From Ditibartonella apihabitans (GTDB taxonomy: Bacteria; Pseudomonadota; Alphaproteobacteria; Rhizobiales; Rhizobiaceae), in assembly GCF_002007485.1 (NCBI RefSeq), contig NZ_CP015820.1:310001-374000 (forward strand): DNA of 64,000 bases, given 5' to 3'. Below are positions 39,706 through 49,880 of the stretch, in pieces. How positions within the stretch are numbered: the stretch's first letter is position 1; each line of letters starts with the position of its first letter. Under the pieces are notes generated by a model, which saw nothing but the letters and a program-made list of their open reading frames with translations, did not search any database and was not told the DNA's origin. Position numbers and translations under genes: made by a program.

Positions 39706-40131
39706 GTGATTTATCATTCGCCGGTAGAATTGGAAAAACGCTTACGCGAAAAAGGATTGCGGCCAACACGGCAACGCATGGCTTTGGCTGATCTATTATT
39801 CTCCAAAGGAAACCGTCATATTGCCGCTGAAGAATTGCATGAGGAAGCGGTGAAGGCTTCGATTCCGGTTTCTCTGGCAACAGTCTACAATACGCTTCAT
39901 CAATTTACCGAGGCAGGGCTTTTGCGGATTATCGCCGTTGAAGGTTCGAAAACCTGGTTCGACACCAATACATCCGATCACCATCACTTCTTTCTGGAAG
40001 GCGAGAACGAGATTGTGGATATTCCTTCGGGCCCCGAAGGAGAACCGATTGTCGGCAATTTGCCCGAACCACCGGAAGGCATGGAGATTTCCCATGTCGA
40101 TCTTATCGTAAGATTGCGCCAGAAAGATTAA
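39706..40131 (+). CDS. irr: Iron response regulator Irr (Fur family)
   Basis: Heme-responsive transcription regulator that controls iron and heme genes in Rhizobiales. The 141-residue Fur-type protein has the winged helix (GLRPTRQRMALADLLF, SLATVYNTLHQFTEAGLL) and the DHHHFF histidine motif (near 88-93) typical of Irr for heme/metal sensing. The N-terminal heme regulatory motif seen in Bradyrhizobium is absent, as in several relatives. The start is GTG at 39706. Divergent placement next to fabA is characteristic for irr. Confidence 0.93.
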   Translation: MIYHSPVELEKRLREKGLRPTRQRMALADLLFSKGNRHIAAEELHEEAVKASIPVSLATVYNTLHQFTEAGLLRIIAVEGSKTWFDTNTSDHHHFFLEGENEIVDIPSGPEGEPIVGNLPEPPEGMEISHVDLIVRLRQKD

Positions 40132-40419
40132 GCCGGATAGACGGTCAAAGACTATCGTTTCGAATTATATTTACTGCAGAAATTCTGGTAACATGAACCG
40201 GAACTTTCGAACTGCTAAAAGCATATTCTGGCAGCACGCGCAGGCATAAAGCAGTGCGGGTTTTGTTAAGTGCCGGTTTTGTTAAAGGCGGACGGCAGCG
40301 GTTTTCACTGTTCTTTTGAATGCTCATATCCTGTTCGACAAAATAGCCGAGCATGTCGGAGAGATGAGGATTATTATATTATTGAGTTCATAGTAATTTT
40401 TTAAAATTTTATTTTGTTG
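40132..40419. other. Gap between irr and the CDF gene
   Basis: About 290 bases, AT-rich in the second half. I see no gene, and no clear terminator for irr. Confidence 0.4.
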
Positions 40420-40444
40420 AATTAAAACCGGAAAGACCGGCTTT
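40420..40444 (-). terminator. Terminator of the CDF gene
   Basis: On the minus strand AAAGCCGG (40437-40444 side) pairs with CCGGTTTT (40424-40431 side) with one wobble pair, loop TCTTT, followed by TTTTAAT. It lies about 25 bases beyond the CDF stop. Confidence 0.7.
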
Positions 40445-40466
40445 ATAGAGGCGGTGCGACTATTTT

Positions 40467-41444
40467 CTACTCTTCATCGCTATCATTATTGTCTTCGTGG
40501 TTTGCTTCAATTTTTTTCCGTCTTCTCGCCCAGATACCGGCTGTTTGCGGCTTTACGAAAAAACCCACCACTTCCGGTCTTGCAATCGCCAAATTCCTTT
40601 CAATACGAAGTACGCATTCTTCTATCTTTGGTGCGGTCAGTTTGTCTTCGAATTCGAGACTGACATTGACGACCACCTGATTGGGACCCATTTGCTGGGT
40701 GATAATTCCATTGACTTTTTGCACGTCGGGGTCGGCAGATACAATGTTGAAAATTGCTTTTTGCACCTCGGGAAGGGCAGCCTCGCCAAGCAGCAATCCT
40801 TTACATTCGCGTGCAAGAAAAATTGCAGTGACAGCAAGGATGACGGAAATTCCAAGTGAAGCGATACCATCAAAAATAAAATTGCCGGTAAGAATTGAAG
40901 CGGTAATGCCGCTTAAAGCAATCGCGATACCTAAAAGTGCCGCACTATCTTCGAAAAGAATGGAAAAAACAGTCGGGTCCTTGGAACGGTGAACAGCAGC
41001 AAGATAGCCAAGTTTACCTTTTGTGCGGCGGAAATGTCGCAAAGCCAAAAGCCAGGACGTTCCTTCAAAAAACACCGATAGACCCAAGACAATATAGTTG
41101 ACGGTTACATTATGGATTTCCGCAGGGTTGAGAACGTGTAAAACACCTTCAAAAAAGGATACGCCGGCACCCAATGCAAAGACCAGCAAGGCAACAATAA
41201 AACTCCAGAAATAAAGCTCCCGTCCGTGGCCGAAAGGATGCACACGATCAGGTGGAATGGATGCACGCTTGAGACCGTGCAATAATAATAATTCATTGCC
41301 GGTGTCGACAATCGAATGCACACCTTCTGACAACATCGCCGACGAACCGGTGAAAGAAGCGGCAACAAATTTAGTAAGCGCAATGAGAAGATTGCCTGCG
41401 AGTGCCGCATAGATGACTGTTTTGGAACCGGAATGTGATGCCAT
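40467..41444 (-). CDS. Cation diffusion facilitator family transporter
   Basis: Probable proton-coupled divalent cation exporter of the inner membrane. The 325-residue protein has about six helices with the CDF metal motif SEGVHSIVDTGNEL (His and Asp, near 40-53), the HPFGHGRELYFW segment (near 68-79), and a C-terminal cytosolic domain. The DTGNE form places it nearer to the ZnT9-like group than to FieF. The final residues are a charged tail (ANHEDNNDSDEE). Metal specificity cannot be stated. It abuts the transglycosylase gene (stop codon directly before its ATG), so the two are probably co-transcribed. Confidence 0.9.
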   Translation of the reverse strand: MASHSGSKTVIYAALAGNLLIALTKFVAASFTGSSAMLSEGVHSIVDTGNELLLLHGLKRASIPPDRVHPFGHGRELYFWSFIVALLVFALGAGVSFFEGVLHVLNPAEIHNVTVNYIVLGLSVFFEGTSWLLALRHFRRTKGKLGYLAAVHRSKDPTVFSILFEDSAALLGIAIALSGITASILTGNFIFDGIASLGISVILAVTAIFLARECKGLLLGEAALPEVQKAIFNIVSADPDVQKVNGIITQQMGPNQVVVNVSLEFEDKLTAPKIEECVLRIERNLAIARPEVVGFFVKPQTAGIWARRRKKIEANHEDNNDSDEE

Positions 41445-42689
41445 TTAGCGAATATCCGCAATTAAAGAACGACTTGGAAAACAGGTCGGCTTCTGTCCGT
41501 GTTTTTGCTGCCATAAGCCAATTGAACGGCGAGTTTTGAAGCCTGCAAAACCATCAGCTTTGCCGATATCATATCCTTGCGATTGCAATTTTGTTTGCAA
41601 GTTTAAAACGTCCGATTGATAAAGCTCGTCAATTTTTTGCCATGGCTCGATAAAGCCACGTTTTCCCTCAATTCCGTCAGAGACTGTAGCGATAAAAAGC
41701 GCATAAAGGTCGCTCATATTATAGGATTTCAAGACATAGAAATTGTCGGTTACAAGAAAGGCTGGTCCCAGACGTCCCTCCGGCATCAGGAGATAGAGCG
41801 GACGACTTTTATCAAGCGCGGAGACGTTTTTATCGGACTGAGGTAATATGCCGAGCTTTTGCCATTCGCTTAACATTTTCCCCTGATCGGGCCCTTCCAG
41901 AAAACAGCCGACAGTTTCGGGAACTTTAACTTCATAGCCCCAACCGGCATTCGCCCTGTAACCGTTAAGGTTCAGATAGTTTGCAATAGATGCGAGAGTA
42001 TCGGGTGTTGATGTCCAGATATTACGATGGCCATCACCATCAAAATCGACAGCGTATTTCAAATAGGATGTTGGCATGAATTGCGGTTGGCCTAACGCAC
42101 CCGCCCATGAACTTTTCATGGAAGCCGCATCCATGTAATGGTCCTGTACAATCGTCAAGGCAGCGATAAGCTCGGTTTTGAACATGTCTTTTCGTGTGCT
42201 CATAAACGCTTTGGTTGCGAGAACTTCAAAAGCATTATAGGGAATTTTAACATTACCATAATTGGTTTCCCGTCCCCATATGGCAAGTGCAATCGAGGCC
42301 GGAACGCCATATTGTTTTTCTAATTTTTTTAAAGCTCCACGATTTTCTGACAATTGTGTTTTGCCGTCACTAACAAGGCGAGCAAGTGTTTTTGCCGAAA
42401 AATAATTGGCCGGTGCGCTGAATTCCGCCTGATGTTGGCGCCTTTGCGTTTTCGGTTTTTCTCCCGGAATCACAAGGTCGGGTAATGCGAGATTGGGCAC
42501 AACTGTGGAAAGGGCTTCAGAAAATGTTCCGGCCGAAATTCCGGATTTGAGAGCCTCTTTATAAAAATCCTTGTTAAGCCAATTTGTAAATTGCCCGTTG
42601 ATCGCGTCGCGATCAACGGCGGAGGCATTTGCCACCAAAGCGGCAAAGAGAAGGATAAATGCTGTAAAAAAACGGAGCGTTTTCAACAT
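41445..42689 (-). CDS. Lytic murein transglycosylase (MltB family) with peptidoglycan-binding domain
   Basis: Cleaves peptidoglycan glycan strands to form 1,6-anhydro ends in the periplasm. The 414-residue protein has a signal peptide (about 1-24, ending in ANASA), an SLT_2 catalytic domain (about 30-330) with the active-site glutamate in IWGRETNYG (near 138-146) and GALGQPQFMPTSYLKYAVDFDGDG, and a C-terminal PG-binding segment (about 345-405, LQTKLQSQGYDIGKADGFAG). Three bases separate it from recR. Confidence 0.92.
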   Translation of the reverse strand: MLKTLRFFTAFILLFAALVANASAVDRDAINGQFTNWLNKDFYKEALKSGISAGTFSEALSTVVPNLALPDLVIPGEKPKTQRRQHQAEFSAPANYFSAKTLARLVSDGKTQLSENRGALKKLEKQYGVPASIALAIWGRETNYGNVKIPYNAFEVLATKAFMSTRKDMFKTELIAALTIVQDHYMDAASMKSSWAGALGQPQFMPTSYLKYAVDFDGDGHRNIWTSTPDTLASIANYLNLNGYRANAGWGYEVKVPETVGCFLEGPDQGKMLSEWQKLGILPQSDKNVSALDKSRPLYLLMPEGRLGPAFLVTDNFYVLKSYNMSDLYALFIATVSDGIEGKRGFIEPWQKIDELYQSDVLNLQTKLQSQGYDIGKADGFAGFKTRRSIGLWQQKHGQKPTCFPSRSLIADIR

Positions 42690-42692
42690 TCT

Positions 42693-43298
42693 TCAAAGAC
42701 TCGTCCTTGCTCGTAACGCCGCAGCCAAAGTACCATCATCAAGATAATCAAGTTCACCGCCAACAGGAACTCCATGTGCCAAACGCGTAATTTTCACCGG
42801 ATAGGGGTGAAGTTGGTCAGTGAGATAATGGGCTGTTGTCTGGCCTTCAATCGTTGCATTGACCGCAAGTATCACTTCCTTGACATTGCCTTCGGCCACA
42901 CGGTTCACAAGACCTGCAATGTTAAGATCATCCGGCCCAATGCCATCAAGAGGCGACAGGTGCCCGCCCAGAACATGATATTTGACCTGCATGGTGCCCG
43001 CCCGTTCCAGCGCCCAAAGATCGGAGACATCTTCGACAACAATGATTGTGGATTGATCGCGCCTCGGGTCGGTGCACACAGAGCACGGGTCGGATGTATC
43101 CACATTACCGCAGACAGAACAGATACGTATCTTTTCGGCAGCATCCTGCATGGCAAGGCCTAGCGGCTTCAATAAAGCTTCTTTTTTCTTGATCAGGAAA
43201 AGTGCAGCCCGTCTTGCCGAACGTGGCCCGAGACCGGGAACACGTGCAAGAAGTTGGATGAGCTTTTCTATTTCTGGACCCGCGAGATGTTTTGACAT
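42693..43298 (-). CDS. recR: Recombination protein RecR
   Basis: With RecO and RecF it loads RecA at gaps; the partner recF lies near the window start. The 201-residue protein has the helix-hairpin-helix [17 protein letters not shown] (near 18-34), the zinc finger [16 protein letters not shown] (near 58-73), and the Toprim domain ([14 protein letters not shown]). Downstream of ybaB and dnaX, the usual dnaX-ybaB-recR cluster, but with an unusual 449-bp gap after ybaB. Confidence 0.96.
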   Translation of the reverse strand: MSKHLAGPEIEKLIQLLARVPGLGPRSARRAALFLIKKKEALLKPLGLAMQDAAEKIRICSVCGNVDTSDPCSVCTDPRRDQSTIIVVEDVSDLWALERAGTMQVKYHVLGGHLSPLDGIGPDDLNIAGLVNRVAEGNVKEVILAVNATIEGQTTAHYLTDQLHPYPVKITRLAHGVPVGGELDYLDDGTLAAALRARTSL

Positions 43299-43747
43299 GG
43301 ATGAACTCTTTTAAAAATATATATGCAAACTTCCGGAAAATACCAGTTGTTGAGTGAAACCGGTAAATCGGGCTCTTTTCTGATAGGAAGAGCGGGACGG
43401 AATGGCGTAAAACAAGGAACGTTTAATCAAAATGATTGCTTCAAGCAATTCTTCTTCACGCCATTTCTTGCTTACGTTTCGACAGCATGATTATCCAGTT
43501 TAATTCTCCCTTTTGTGAAAAAAGCAAAAGCATTCTTATGCAAGATGCACTTATTCACAGATCAAGCTGCAAGACATGAAGTACAGGGTTGTAACGGAAG
43601 AATTGAAGTCTGATAGCTATTTGACAGGCCGTTTACCGGTTGTGGTTAGCTCACCGAAAACAAAAGCCGTTGTTCTTTTAATAAAACAAAGCTTTTGTGA
43701 TGGCTTCTATTTGCCCTCATCTTTCGGCGAGAATCGACGCAAATATA
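43299..43747. other. Unusually long ybaB-recR gap
   Basis: No gene supported. A 62-codon frame at 43576-43764 on the plus strand runs antisense to the operon and overlaps ybaB; I do not call it. The gap holds the nested inverted repeat at 43401-43465. It may carry a separate recR promoter. Confidence 0.45.
43401..43465. repeat. Nested inverted repeat between ybaB and recR
   Basis: Outer arms AATGGCGT (43401-43408) and ACGCCATT (43458-43465) are exact reverse complements; inside them lies a perfect small hairpin ATTGCTT (43435-43441) with AAGCAAT (43443-43449). As RNA on either strand this would form a two-level stem. Genes on both sides are on the minus strand. It could be a structured leader or a small RNA; nothing known matches. 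Confidence 0.4.
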
Positions 43748-44071
43748 TCAGAACGGCAGTTTGAAACCGGGAGGGATTGGTAGGCCGGCAGTAATTTCTT
43801 TGGTTTTTTCAGCCATTGTATTTTCAATTTTTGCTTTGGCTTCATTATGGGCAGCCATAATCAGGTCTTCGAGAATTTCAACTTCATCAGCTTTTACCAG
43901 TGAAGGATCAATCTTGATTGCAGAAATCGTTCCCTGACCGGTCAAAGTCACGCTGACCAGACCACCGCCGGATGTTCCCGTTTCCTGAATATTTGCCATT
44001 TCATCCTGCATGGCCTGCATTTTTGCCTGCATTTCTTTGGCTTTTTTCATCATACCCATCATGTCACGCAT
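43748..44071 (-). CDS. ybaB: YbaB/EbfC family nucleoid-associated protein
   Basis: Small dimeric DNA-binding protein thought to shape the nucleoid. 107 residues, with a methionine-rich N-terminal helix ([19 protein letters not shown]) and the conserved [17 protein letters not shown] helix (near 69-85). It starts 5 bases after dnaX. Confidence 0.95.
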   Translation of the reverse strand: MRDMMGMMKKAKEMQAKMQAMQDEMANIQETGTSGGGLVSVTLTGQGTISAIKIDPSLVKADEVEILEDLIMAAHNEAKAKIENTMAEKTKEITAGLPIPPGFKLPF

Positions 44072-44076
44072 GGGAT

Positions 44077-46077
44077 TTACTCTCCTTGGTCATTTTCGTC
44101 GTCTTCACCAGTCATATCGTCATTATTGGTCAAATCAAGACCATCGTCGGATTTGTTGACACGCACATCGACAATTTTTGAACCGGGGAAATATCTCAAA
44201 ATCTTGGCAATATCGGGGTCGGCTTCGGCATCAGATAGAAGTGCCTGATGGGCTTTCTCGTCCTCTTCACGCAAAGTTAATCCGCCGCCCTCGTTGACGA
44301 CCGTTACTGTCCAGCGTTCGCCTGTCCACTCTCGGAGCATTTTTGCTATGTCATGAGCAAAAAAGCGAGGCATACCTTCAGCAGGTTCAAACTCGATACG
44401 GCCTTGGCGGAACGAAACCGGGCGCACAAATTCCTTGACCAGCAGTTTGAACTGCATGTCATTATGTTTGTCGGCAAGATCGACAACATCCTGCAAGGAA
44501 TGAAGAATAACCTTGTTTACTTCCGGTTCGCTGTTCTTTTCGGCTGTTTCGTTATTTTTTGCGGTGTCTTGTAAAGCCTGTTCGTCCGGCTCCAACGCGG
44601 CTGAAGACGTGCTCACCAATTGCATGGTTGGCACTTTTTGCGGGGAAGAGCTTTGCAAATTCTTCTGTTCTGCAACGGCGTTATTGCGAGAGCTATTATC
44701 ACTCTCTGCACGGGCAGTTTCATGAGTTTCTGTCGAAAAAGCATTGCCACTGCCGGTCGAATTATCCGCCAATGCATGTTTTGGTGCGGATTTTTCTGCC
44801 ATGATATTTTTTCCGGAATTGGCACTGCTTTTTTCGGAATTGCCGCTCACACTATGCGAATCATCTGTGCCTTGTGCCCCATCGGAACTTGGTGGAAGTT
44901 TGATGGCAGGCTTTCCCTCGCCAAGGGCTTTCAGCGCCTCGTCAAGCGTTGGCAAATCGGCAGCATGTGTGAGGCGGATCAGAAGCATTTCGGCAGCATC
45001 GATAGGACTTGCAGCCGAATCAACCTCTTGTGTGCCTTTAAGAAGCATCTGCCAGGTGCTCGAGAGAACGCGCACCGACAGTTTTTTGGAAAAATCAAGC
45101 CCGCGTTCCCGCTCTTCCTCGACAAGCGAAATATCATCAGCAATTTCGGGCGTAAAACGCAGTCTGGTCACCAGATGATTGAAATCGGCAAGCTCGTTCA
45201 AAATGACAAGCGGATCGGCTCCGCCGTCATATTGATCGCGAAATTCCTTCAAAGCGCCGGCAACATCGCCTTTCATAATCATTTCAAAAAGGTCGATAAT
45301 GCGGGTGCGGTCGGCAAGCCCCAACATGGTACGCACAGAAGCGGCATCGACTTTGCCGCCACCATGGGCAATCGCCTGATCAAGAATTGAAAGCGCATCG
45401 CGAACAGAACCTTCTCCGGCACGAGCTATCATGGCAAGAGCATTGTCTTCGGCCTCGATTTTTTCAAGATCGGAGATTTTTCTCAAATGTGCCGCCAGAA
45501 CATTCGAATCAACCCGCCGCAAATTATAGCGTTGGCAACGCGACAAGACAGTCACCGGAACTTTGCGGATTTCTGTTGTGGCGAAAATGAATTTTACATG
45601 CGGCGGTGGTTCTTCCAGCGTTTTTAACAGACCATTGAAGGCCTGTGTCGAAAGCATATGGACTTCGTCGATAATATAGACTTTGAAACGGGCGGCAACC
45701 GGACGATAGCGAACCTGTTCGATGATTTCTCTTATATCGTCAATACCGGTATGGGATGCCGCATCCATTTCGATCACGTCGACGTGCCGGCCTTCCATAA
45801 TAGCTTTACAATGTTCACCGAGCTTGTCCATATGGATTGTCGGTTTATCGATTGTGTCGGTCTTGTAATTGAGGGCACGCGCAAGAATGCGGGCTGTCGT
45901 GGTTTTTCCAACGCCACGAACGCCTGTCAACATCCATGCTTGCGGTATACGTCCACTATCGAATGCGTTTGTAAGTGTGCGCACCATCGGCTCCTGACCG
46001 ATAAGGTCGGAAAAATTTTGCGGCCGATATTTTCGGGCGAGAACGCGATAACCTGTCTCTGCCTCAGTGCTTTCCAT
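44077..46077 (-). CDS. dnaX: DNA polymerase III subunit gamma/tau
   Basis: Clamp-loader ATPase of the replisome. From the ATG at 46077 (GGAAGA upstream; [20 protein letters not shown]) the product has 666 residues; the frame reaches to 46140. Walker A is [12 protein letters not shown] (near 49-60), Walker B IIDEVHML, then the SRC-type motif in [12 protein letters not shown]. The zinc-finger cysteines of many homologues are reduced to one ([15 protein letters not shown]), as known in related alphaproteobacteria. A Ser/Asn-rich linker (about 395-510) precedes the tau C-terminal domain. Whether a short gamma form is made is not evident. Confidence 0.96.
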   Translation of the reverse strand: MESTEAETGYRVLARKYRPQNFSDLIGQEPMVRTLTNAFDSGRIPQAWMLTGVRGVGKTTTARILARALNYKTDTIDKPTIHMDKLGEHCKAIMEGRHVDVIEMDAASHTGIDDIREIIEQVRYRPVAARFKVYIIDEVHMLSTQAFNGLLKTLEEPPPHVKFIFATTEIRKVPVTVLSRCQRYNLRRVDSNVLAAHLRKISDLEKIEAEDNALAMIARAGEGSVRDALSILDQAIAHGGGKVDAASVRTMLGLADRTRIIDLFEMIMKGDVAGALKEFRDQYDGGADPLVILNELADFNHLVTRLRFTPEIADDISLVEEERERGLDFSKKLSVRVLSSTWQMLLKGTQEVDSAASPIDAAEMLLIRLTHAADLPTLDEALKALGEGKPAIKLPPSSDGAQGTDDSHSVSGNSEKSSANSGKNIMAEKSAPKHALADNSTGSGNAFSTETHETARAESDNSSRNNAVAEQKNLQSSSPQKVPTMQLVSTSSAALEPDEQALQDTAKNNETAEKNSEPEVNKVILHSLQDVVDLADKHNDMQFKLLVKEFVRPVSFRQGRIEFEPAEGMPRFFAHDIAKMLREWTGERWTVTVVNEGGGLTLREEDEKAHQALLSDAEADPDIAKILRYFPGSKIVDVRVNKSDDGLDLTNNDDMTGEDDENDQGE

Positions 46078-46267
46078 GTGTTCTTCCAGTTTCCGAAATG
46101 TGATTTTCCTGAATGTGAACTTTGACGACGTCTGCGTCAACCAATTGTGTTGAATATAGGATTTCAGGTGGGGATTTTCGACAGTTCAGGCAATTTTTCA
46201 CAATACCATTGCCCGAATTTTCCAATAAACAAGACGTGACCTGAATAAGATGTGATTGGTATAATGA

Positions 46268-46369
46268 GTGGGAGGCTGGCACTGTGACCCGTGCCGAAGC
46301 TCGTTAGGGCTGCTTCCTTCCGGACCTGACCCGGTTGGCGAGTGGCTCGTCCACCACCAACCTCCCGGC
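46268..46369 (-). ncRNA. ffs: 4.5S signal recognition particle RNA
   Basis: RNA component of the bacterial SRP that binds Ffh. On the minus strand the universally conserved apical core GGTCAGGTCCGGAAGGAAGC is present (about 46314-46333), the ends GGGAGGTTGG and CCAGCCTCCC pair to close the long hairpin, and the internal arms fit the single-stem small SRP RNA of about 100 nt. It lies upstream of dnaX on the same strand, as in many alphaproteobacteria. Exact ends are estimated from the terminal stem. Confidence 0.95.
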
Positions 46370-46417
46370 GTTGATATCGCTAATTTGAAACAAAAAGCAA
46401 GTCGTGAAACGAAAAAC

Positions 46418-46843
46418 ATGGAGATAAATACGTTGCAACAGCCATTTAAACTTGATCCACGTTTGGAAAAAGACAGTTTTTTCATTGTCGAGCTTGCCTT
46501 GTCCGATGTCCGGCTCATGAATGATTCCCGTTGGCCGTGGCTCATTGTTGTGCCTCGCATTGCCGGAGCGGAAGAAATACATCATCTTTCCGTTGATGAT
46601 GAACAGGTCCTTGTTGCCGAAATGAACGAGGTTGCCGTAGCACTTGAAGCCATCACCGGATGCGATAAAGTTAATACAGCCGCTATCGGCAATATCGTGC
46701 GACAACTTCATGTGCATATTATCGCGCGCAACGAAGGCGATATAAATTGGCCGAAAACGGTCTGGGGATACGGAGAACCCGTTCCCTATAGCGATGAAGC
46801 CGCTCGCAAGTTTATTCGTAAGCTGCAACTGAGGCTCGATTGA
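46418..46843 (+). CDS. HIT-domain protein
   Basis: Histidine-triad family protein, probably a nucleotide hydrolase or transferase; substrate unknown. The ATG at 46418 gives 141 residues. The longer frame from 46268 would run through the SRP RNA gene antisense and is rejected. The active-site region is QLHVHIIAR (near 90-98), in which the first histidine of a classical H-x-H-x-H is replaced by Gln or Leu, as in this subgroup. ELALSDVRLMNDSRWPWLIV near the N-terminus is typical of it. nudC follows 20 bases downstream. Confidence 0.88.
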   Translation: MEINTLQQPFKLDPRLEKDSFFIVELALSDVRLMNDSRWPWLIVVPRIAGAEEIHHLSVDDEQVLVAEMNEVAVALEAITGCDKVNTAAIGNIVRQLHVHIIARNEGDINWPKTVWGYGEPVPYSDEAARKFIRKLQLRLD

Positions 46844-46862
46844 AATTAAGGCTGGATTGAAT

Positions 46863-47777
46863 ATGACATCTTCTGCAATTGCATTTATCGGAAACCCTAT
46901 CAACCGTCAGCTTGAAAAGCGTACGGATACAATCGTGGCCGACCAGAGAAACCATCATGCGCGTTTTATTGTGCTCAACGGTTTTTCAATCGTCTATCGG
47001 AATATTAAAGGGATAGCCGATCTCTATCTTGATGAAAAATCATTAGAGCTCTTCAAGCCGCAATGGGAAGAAGCCTGCCTGCTTGGTTGGGAAGACGAAA
47101 ATCCGGTTATTGCTTTGCCGGTTGAAGAATTTGCCGGTCAACCCCCTTCACCATTCAATCAGGTGGGATTGAGGGAAGCTTATAGCCGCGCACTTTTCAG
47201 CCAGACCCAATCGGGCGTTCTCGCACAAGCCTATTCATTGCTCATGTGGCACAAAAATAACCGTTTTTGTTCGCGTTGTGGCAAGCCCAGCCGGATTGCG
47301 GCAGGTGGTGCAAAGCGCATCTGCACGGCTTGCGGGACCGAGCATTTTCCACGAACAGATCCGGTTGCCATCATGCTTGTCCATTTTGGGGACAAGTGCC
47401 TGCTTGCCCGCACACCGAGTTTTGAAAAGGGGCGTTATTCCTGCCTTGCCGGTTTTGTCGAACAGGGCGAGACATTGGAAATGGCAGTGCGTCGGGAAAC
47501 ACGCGAGGAAATGGGAATACCGGTGGGCAAGGTGGTCTATATTGCGTCCCAACCTTGGCCGTTTCCGCATTCTTTGATGCTCGGTTGTCATGCCGAAGCG
47601 CTCGACGATAAGATTACCATCGGCTATGACGAGATGGAAGACGGGCGCTGGTTTACCCGTCAGGAAGTAGCACTCATGATGGCCGGTCGCCATGAACAAG
47701 GCTTGCATTTGCCACCTCGCGCGGCAATTGCCAATTTTCTGATAAAGGAATGGCTGGAAAAGAAGTTTATCGACTAG
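46863..47777 (+). CDS. nudC: NAD(+) diphosphatase (Nudix, NudC type)
   Basis: Hydrolyses NADH/NAD+ to NMN and AMP; homologues also remove NAD caps from RNA. From the ATG at 46863 it has 304 residues. The zinc ribbon is CSRCGKPSRIAAGG then CTACG (about 135-160), the Nudix box is GFVEQGETLEMAVRRETREEMG in length and order (about 197-218, catalytic glutamates present), and the SQPWPFPHSLMLG motif distinguishes NudC from other Nudix enzymes. A TTG at 46857 is an alternative start. Confidence 0.95.
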   Translation: MTSSAIAFIGNPINRQLEKRTDTIVADQRNHHARFIVLNGFSIVYRNIKGIADLYLDEKSLELFKPQWEEACLLGWEDENPVIALPVEEFAGQPPSPFNQVGLREAYSRALFSQTQSGVLAQAYSLLMWHKNNRFCSRCGKPSRIAAGGAKRICTACGTEHFPRTDPVAIMLVHFGDKCLLARTPSFEKGRYSCLAGFVEQGETLEMAVRRETREEMGIPVGKVVYIASQPWPFPHSLMLGCHAEALDDKITIGYDEMEDGRWFTRQEVALMMAGRHEQGLHLPPRAAIANFLIKEWLEKKFID

Positions 47778-48164
47778 GATATTGCTTTTGGTGGCGGTGG
47801 TTTTTGTGAACTTTGAAAAATCGCCGCTATATAATTTAGCCGAGTGCCTCGAAAACTATCCGTTTGTGGTTTTTTGTTTGAAACAGCTTGTCTTTACGGC
47901 TCGCAACCGAACACTCTGACCGAACGGAAAATACAAAAACCACTTTTGTTTATCTCAAGCTTTGAGAGCGGCTATTTCTCTACCCCTCATCATTATGGCC
48001 AAAAAATTCTTACCCGATTGTCTTCAATCTATAAACAGTATGGCTTGCCAAAAGCAGGACAAAAGTTCGGGTGAAAATTCATGCTCGAAACGCACAAATA
48101 GCAATCGACAAATTTCTGCCAATTTCTGTGATTTACGAGCACCGTCCCGCTAAGCCGGTGAACC
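47778..48164. other. Gap between nudC and pheA
   Basis: 387 bases between convergent genes. Short frames on both strands lack ribosome sites and family resemblance. I see no strong terminator and nothing else that I can support. Confidence 0.4.
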
Positions 48165-49025
48165 TCACCCATAGATTTTCGTGTCGCGGACAGGACTTGC
48201 CGGATAGACACCGACTATTCTGACCTTGGTCGAGAAGAAGCCTAGTTCTTCCAAAGCAAGGCGCACCATCAGCTGATCGGGGTGGCCTTCAATATCGGCA
48301 AAAAATTGTGTTGCGTTGAATGTGCCGCCAACCTGATAGCTTTCAAGCTTGGTCATGTTGACGCCATTGGTTGCAAAACCTCCCATGGCTTTATAAAGCG
48401 CTGCCGGAACGTTGCGCACACGGAAAAGAAAACTGGTCATGACCTTTTCGCCGTTTTCTGGTTTTGGTGCGCGTTTCTCTTCCCGCGAAAGGATAACAAA
48501 ACGCGTTACATTATTTTCCGAATCCTCGACATTTTCTTCAATGATATCCAGGCCGTAAAGTTTGGCAGCAAGTTTTGGTGCAAGGGCTGCCTGTGTGCGG
48601 TCGCCTGCCTGCTTGATGAATTTGGCAGCACCCGCCGTATCGGATGAAACGACCGCCTGCCAATGGTTGTCCCGGATAATTTTGCGGCATTGTCCCAGTG
48701 CATGGATGTGGCTATGAACCGATTTTATCTCTTCACGTTTGACACCCGGCAGCACCATCAATTCAAAATGAATTGGTAAAAAATATTCGCCAATGATGAA
48801 AAGTTTTGTTTGCGGCAGCAAATGGTGAATATCGGCAACACGTCCGGCAAGCGTATTTTCAATCGGAATCATGCCAAGGTCGGCTTCTCCGCTCTCGACC
48901 GCATGCAAAGCGTCTTCAAATGTCGTGCAGGGTAACGGATCCATATCCGGAAATACGTTCCGGCAAGCTGTGTCGGAATTGGCGCCGTAATCACCTTGAA
49001 ATGCGATTTTATTGGTTTTTGTCAT
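48165..49025 (-). CDS. pheA: Prephenate dehydratase
   Basis: Converts prephenate to phenylpyruvate in phenylalanine synthesis. The 286-residue protein has the periplasmic-binding-like catalytic domain ([20 protein letters not shown] at the start; [11 protein letters not shown] near 126-136; [11 protein letters not shown] near 169-179) and a C-terminal ACT domain (about 195-275) with the [20 protein letters not shown] effector-binding segment in place of the usual ESRP. No chorismate mutase domain is fused. Its ATG overlaps the kdsB stop. Confidence 0.95.
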   Translation of the reverse strand: MTKTNKIAFQGDYGANSDTACRNVFPDMDPLPCTTFEDALHAVESGEADLGMIPIENTLAGRVADIHHLLPQTKLFIIGEYFLPIHFELMVLPGVKREEIKSVHSHIHALGQCRKIIRDNHWQAVVSSDTAGAAKFIKQAGDRTQAALAPKLAAKLYGLDIIEENVEDSENNVTRFVILSREEKRAPKPENGEKVMTSFLFRVRNVPAALYKAMGGFATNGVNMTKLESYQVGGTFNATQFFADIEGHPDQLMVRLALEELGFFSTKVRIVGVYPASPVRDTKIYG

Positions 49026-49768
49026 TTTCCCGCTCTGATCATTTCTCTTGCATGTTCAAGATCTTCAATTGTATCAACCCCTAAAGGCACAGTTTCGATA
49101 ATTTCCGCATCAATGCGCATACCTGCTTCAAGTGCGCGCAATTGTTCAAGGCTTTCCCGCTTTTCAAGATAGGAAGGTTGTAGCGAGACAAAACGTTGAA
49201 GTGCCTTGCGCTTATAGGCATAAAGGCCGATATGATGGTAAAGCGGCCCCTTGCCATAGGGTGCTGTGGCACGGGTAAAATAAAGGGCGCGCAATCTGGT
49301 TTTTCCGATCGGCGAACCGACGATTTTCACCACATTCGGATTGACTTTTTCCTCTTCAACCGAAATTTCAGCCCCCAAAGTGGCAATATCCGTTTCAGGG
49401 TTTTCAAGTGGTTCCAATGCTGCGGCAATTTCATGCGGCGCGATCGTCGGCAAATCACCTTGTACATTGACGATGACATCAAAACGGTTATCCGGATCAA
49501 GAAGCGTTAATGCCTCATAGATACGGTCCGAACCCGACTGGTGGTCGGGACGGGTCATGACAGCTTCCATTCCATGTGCTTTGACAGCATTGGCAACGTC
49601 TTCATGGTCGGTTGCAACAACTACCCTGCCGAGATTTGCCTTATTGGCGCGTTCGGCAACATGTACAATCATCGGCTTTCCGGCAATATCGGCCAGAGGC
49701 TTTCCGGGAAGTCGTGTTGAAGACATGCGGGCAGGAATAAGTATAAGAGTAGAAAAAGCCATCATCAT
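49022..49768 (-). CDS. kdsB: 3-deoxy-manno-octulosonate cytidylyltransferase
   Basis: Activates Kdo as CMP-Kdo for lipopolysaccharide inner core. The 248-residue protein starts with the nucleotide-binding [21 protein letters not shown] (about 8-27), followed by [16 protein letters not shown] and NVQGDLPTI. Three ATG codons in a row leave the exact start open by up to two residues. Coupled to pheA and divergent from the cytochrome c gene, a conserved rhizobial arrangement. Confidence 0.96.
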   Translation of the reverse strand: MMMAFSTLILIPARMSSTRLPGKPLADIAGKPMIVHVAERANKANLGRVVVATDHEDVANAVKAHGMEAVMTRPDHQSGSDRIYEALTLLDPDNRFDVIVNVQGDLPTIAPHEIAAALEPLENPETDIATLGAEISVEEEKVNPNVVKIVGSPIGKTRLRALYFTRATAPYGKGPLYHHIGLYAYKRKALQRFVSLQPSYLEKRESLEQLRALEAGMRIDAEIIETVPLGVDTIEDLEHAREMIRAGK

Positions 49769-49880
49769 CGTCCTGAAGATTATTATCCCAGTTTATTCTA
49801 TCCGATTTATAGATATTGCGTTGATGACGCAAAAGACTTAAATTTTCAACATCTATAAAATTTAAGCGACCGAATTTTTT

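Noticed and set aside
43576..43764. 62-codon plus-strand frame in the ybaB-recR gap
   Set aside because: Antisense to the operon, overlaps the end of ybaB, no ribosome site or motif.
44620..45390. 256-codon plus-strand frame inside dnaX
   Set aside because: Antisense to DnaX, whose motifs are unmistakable.
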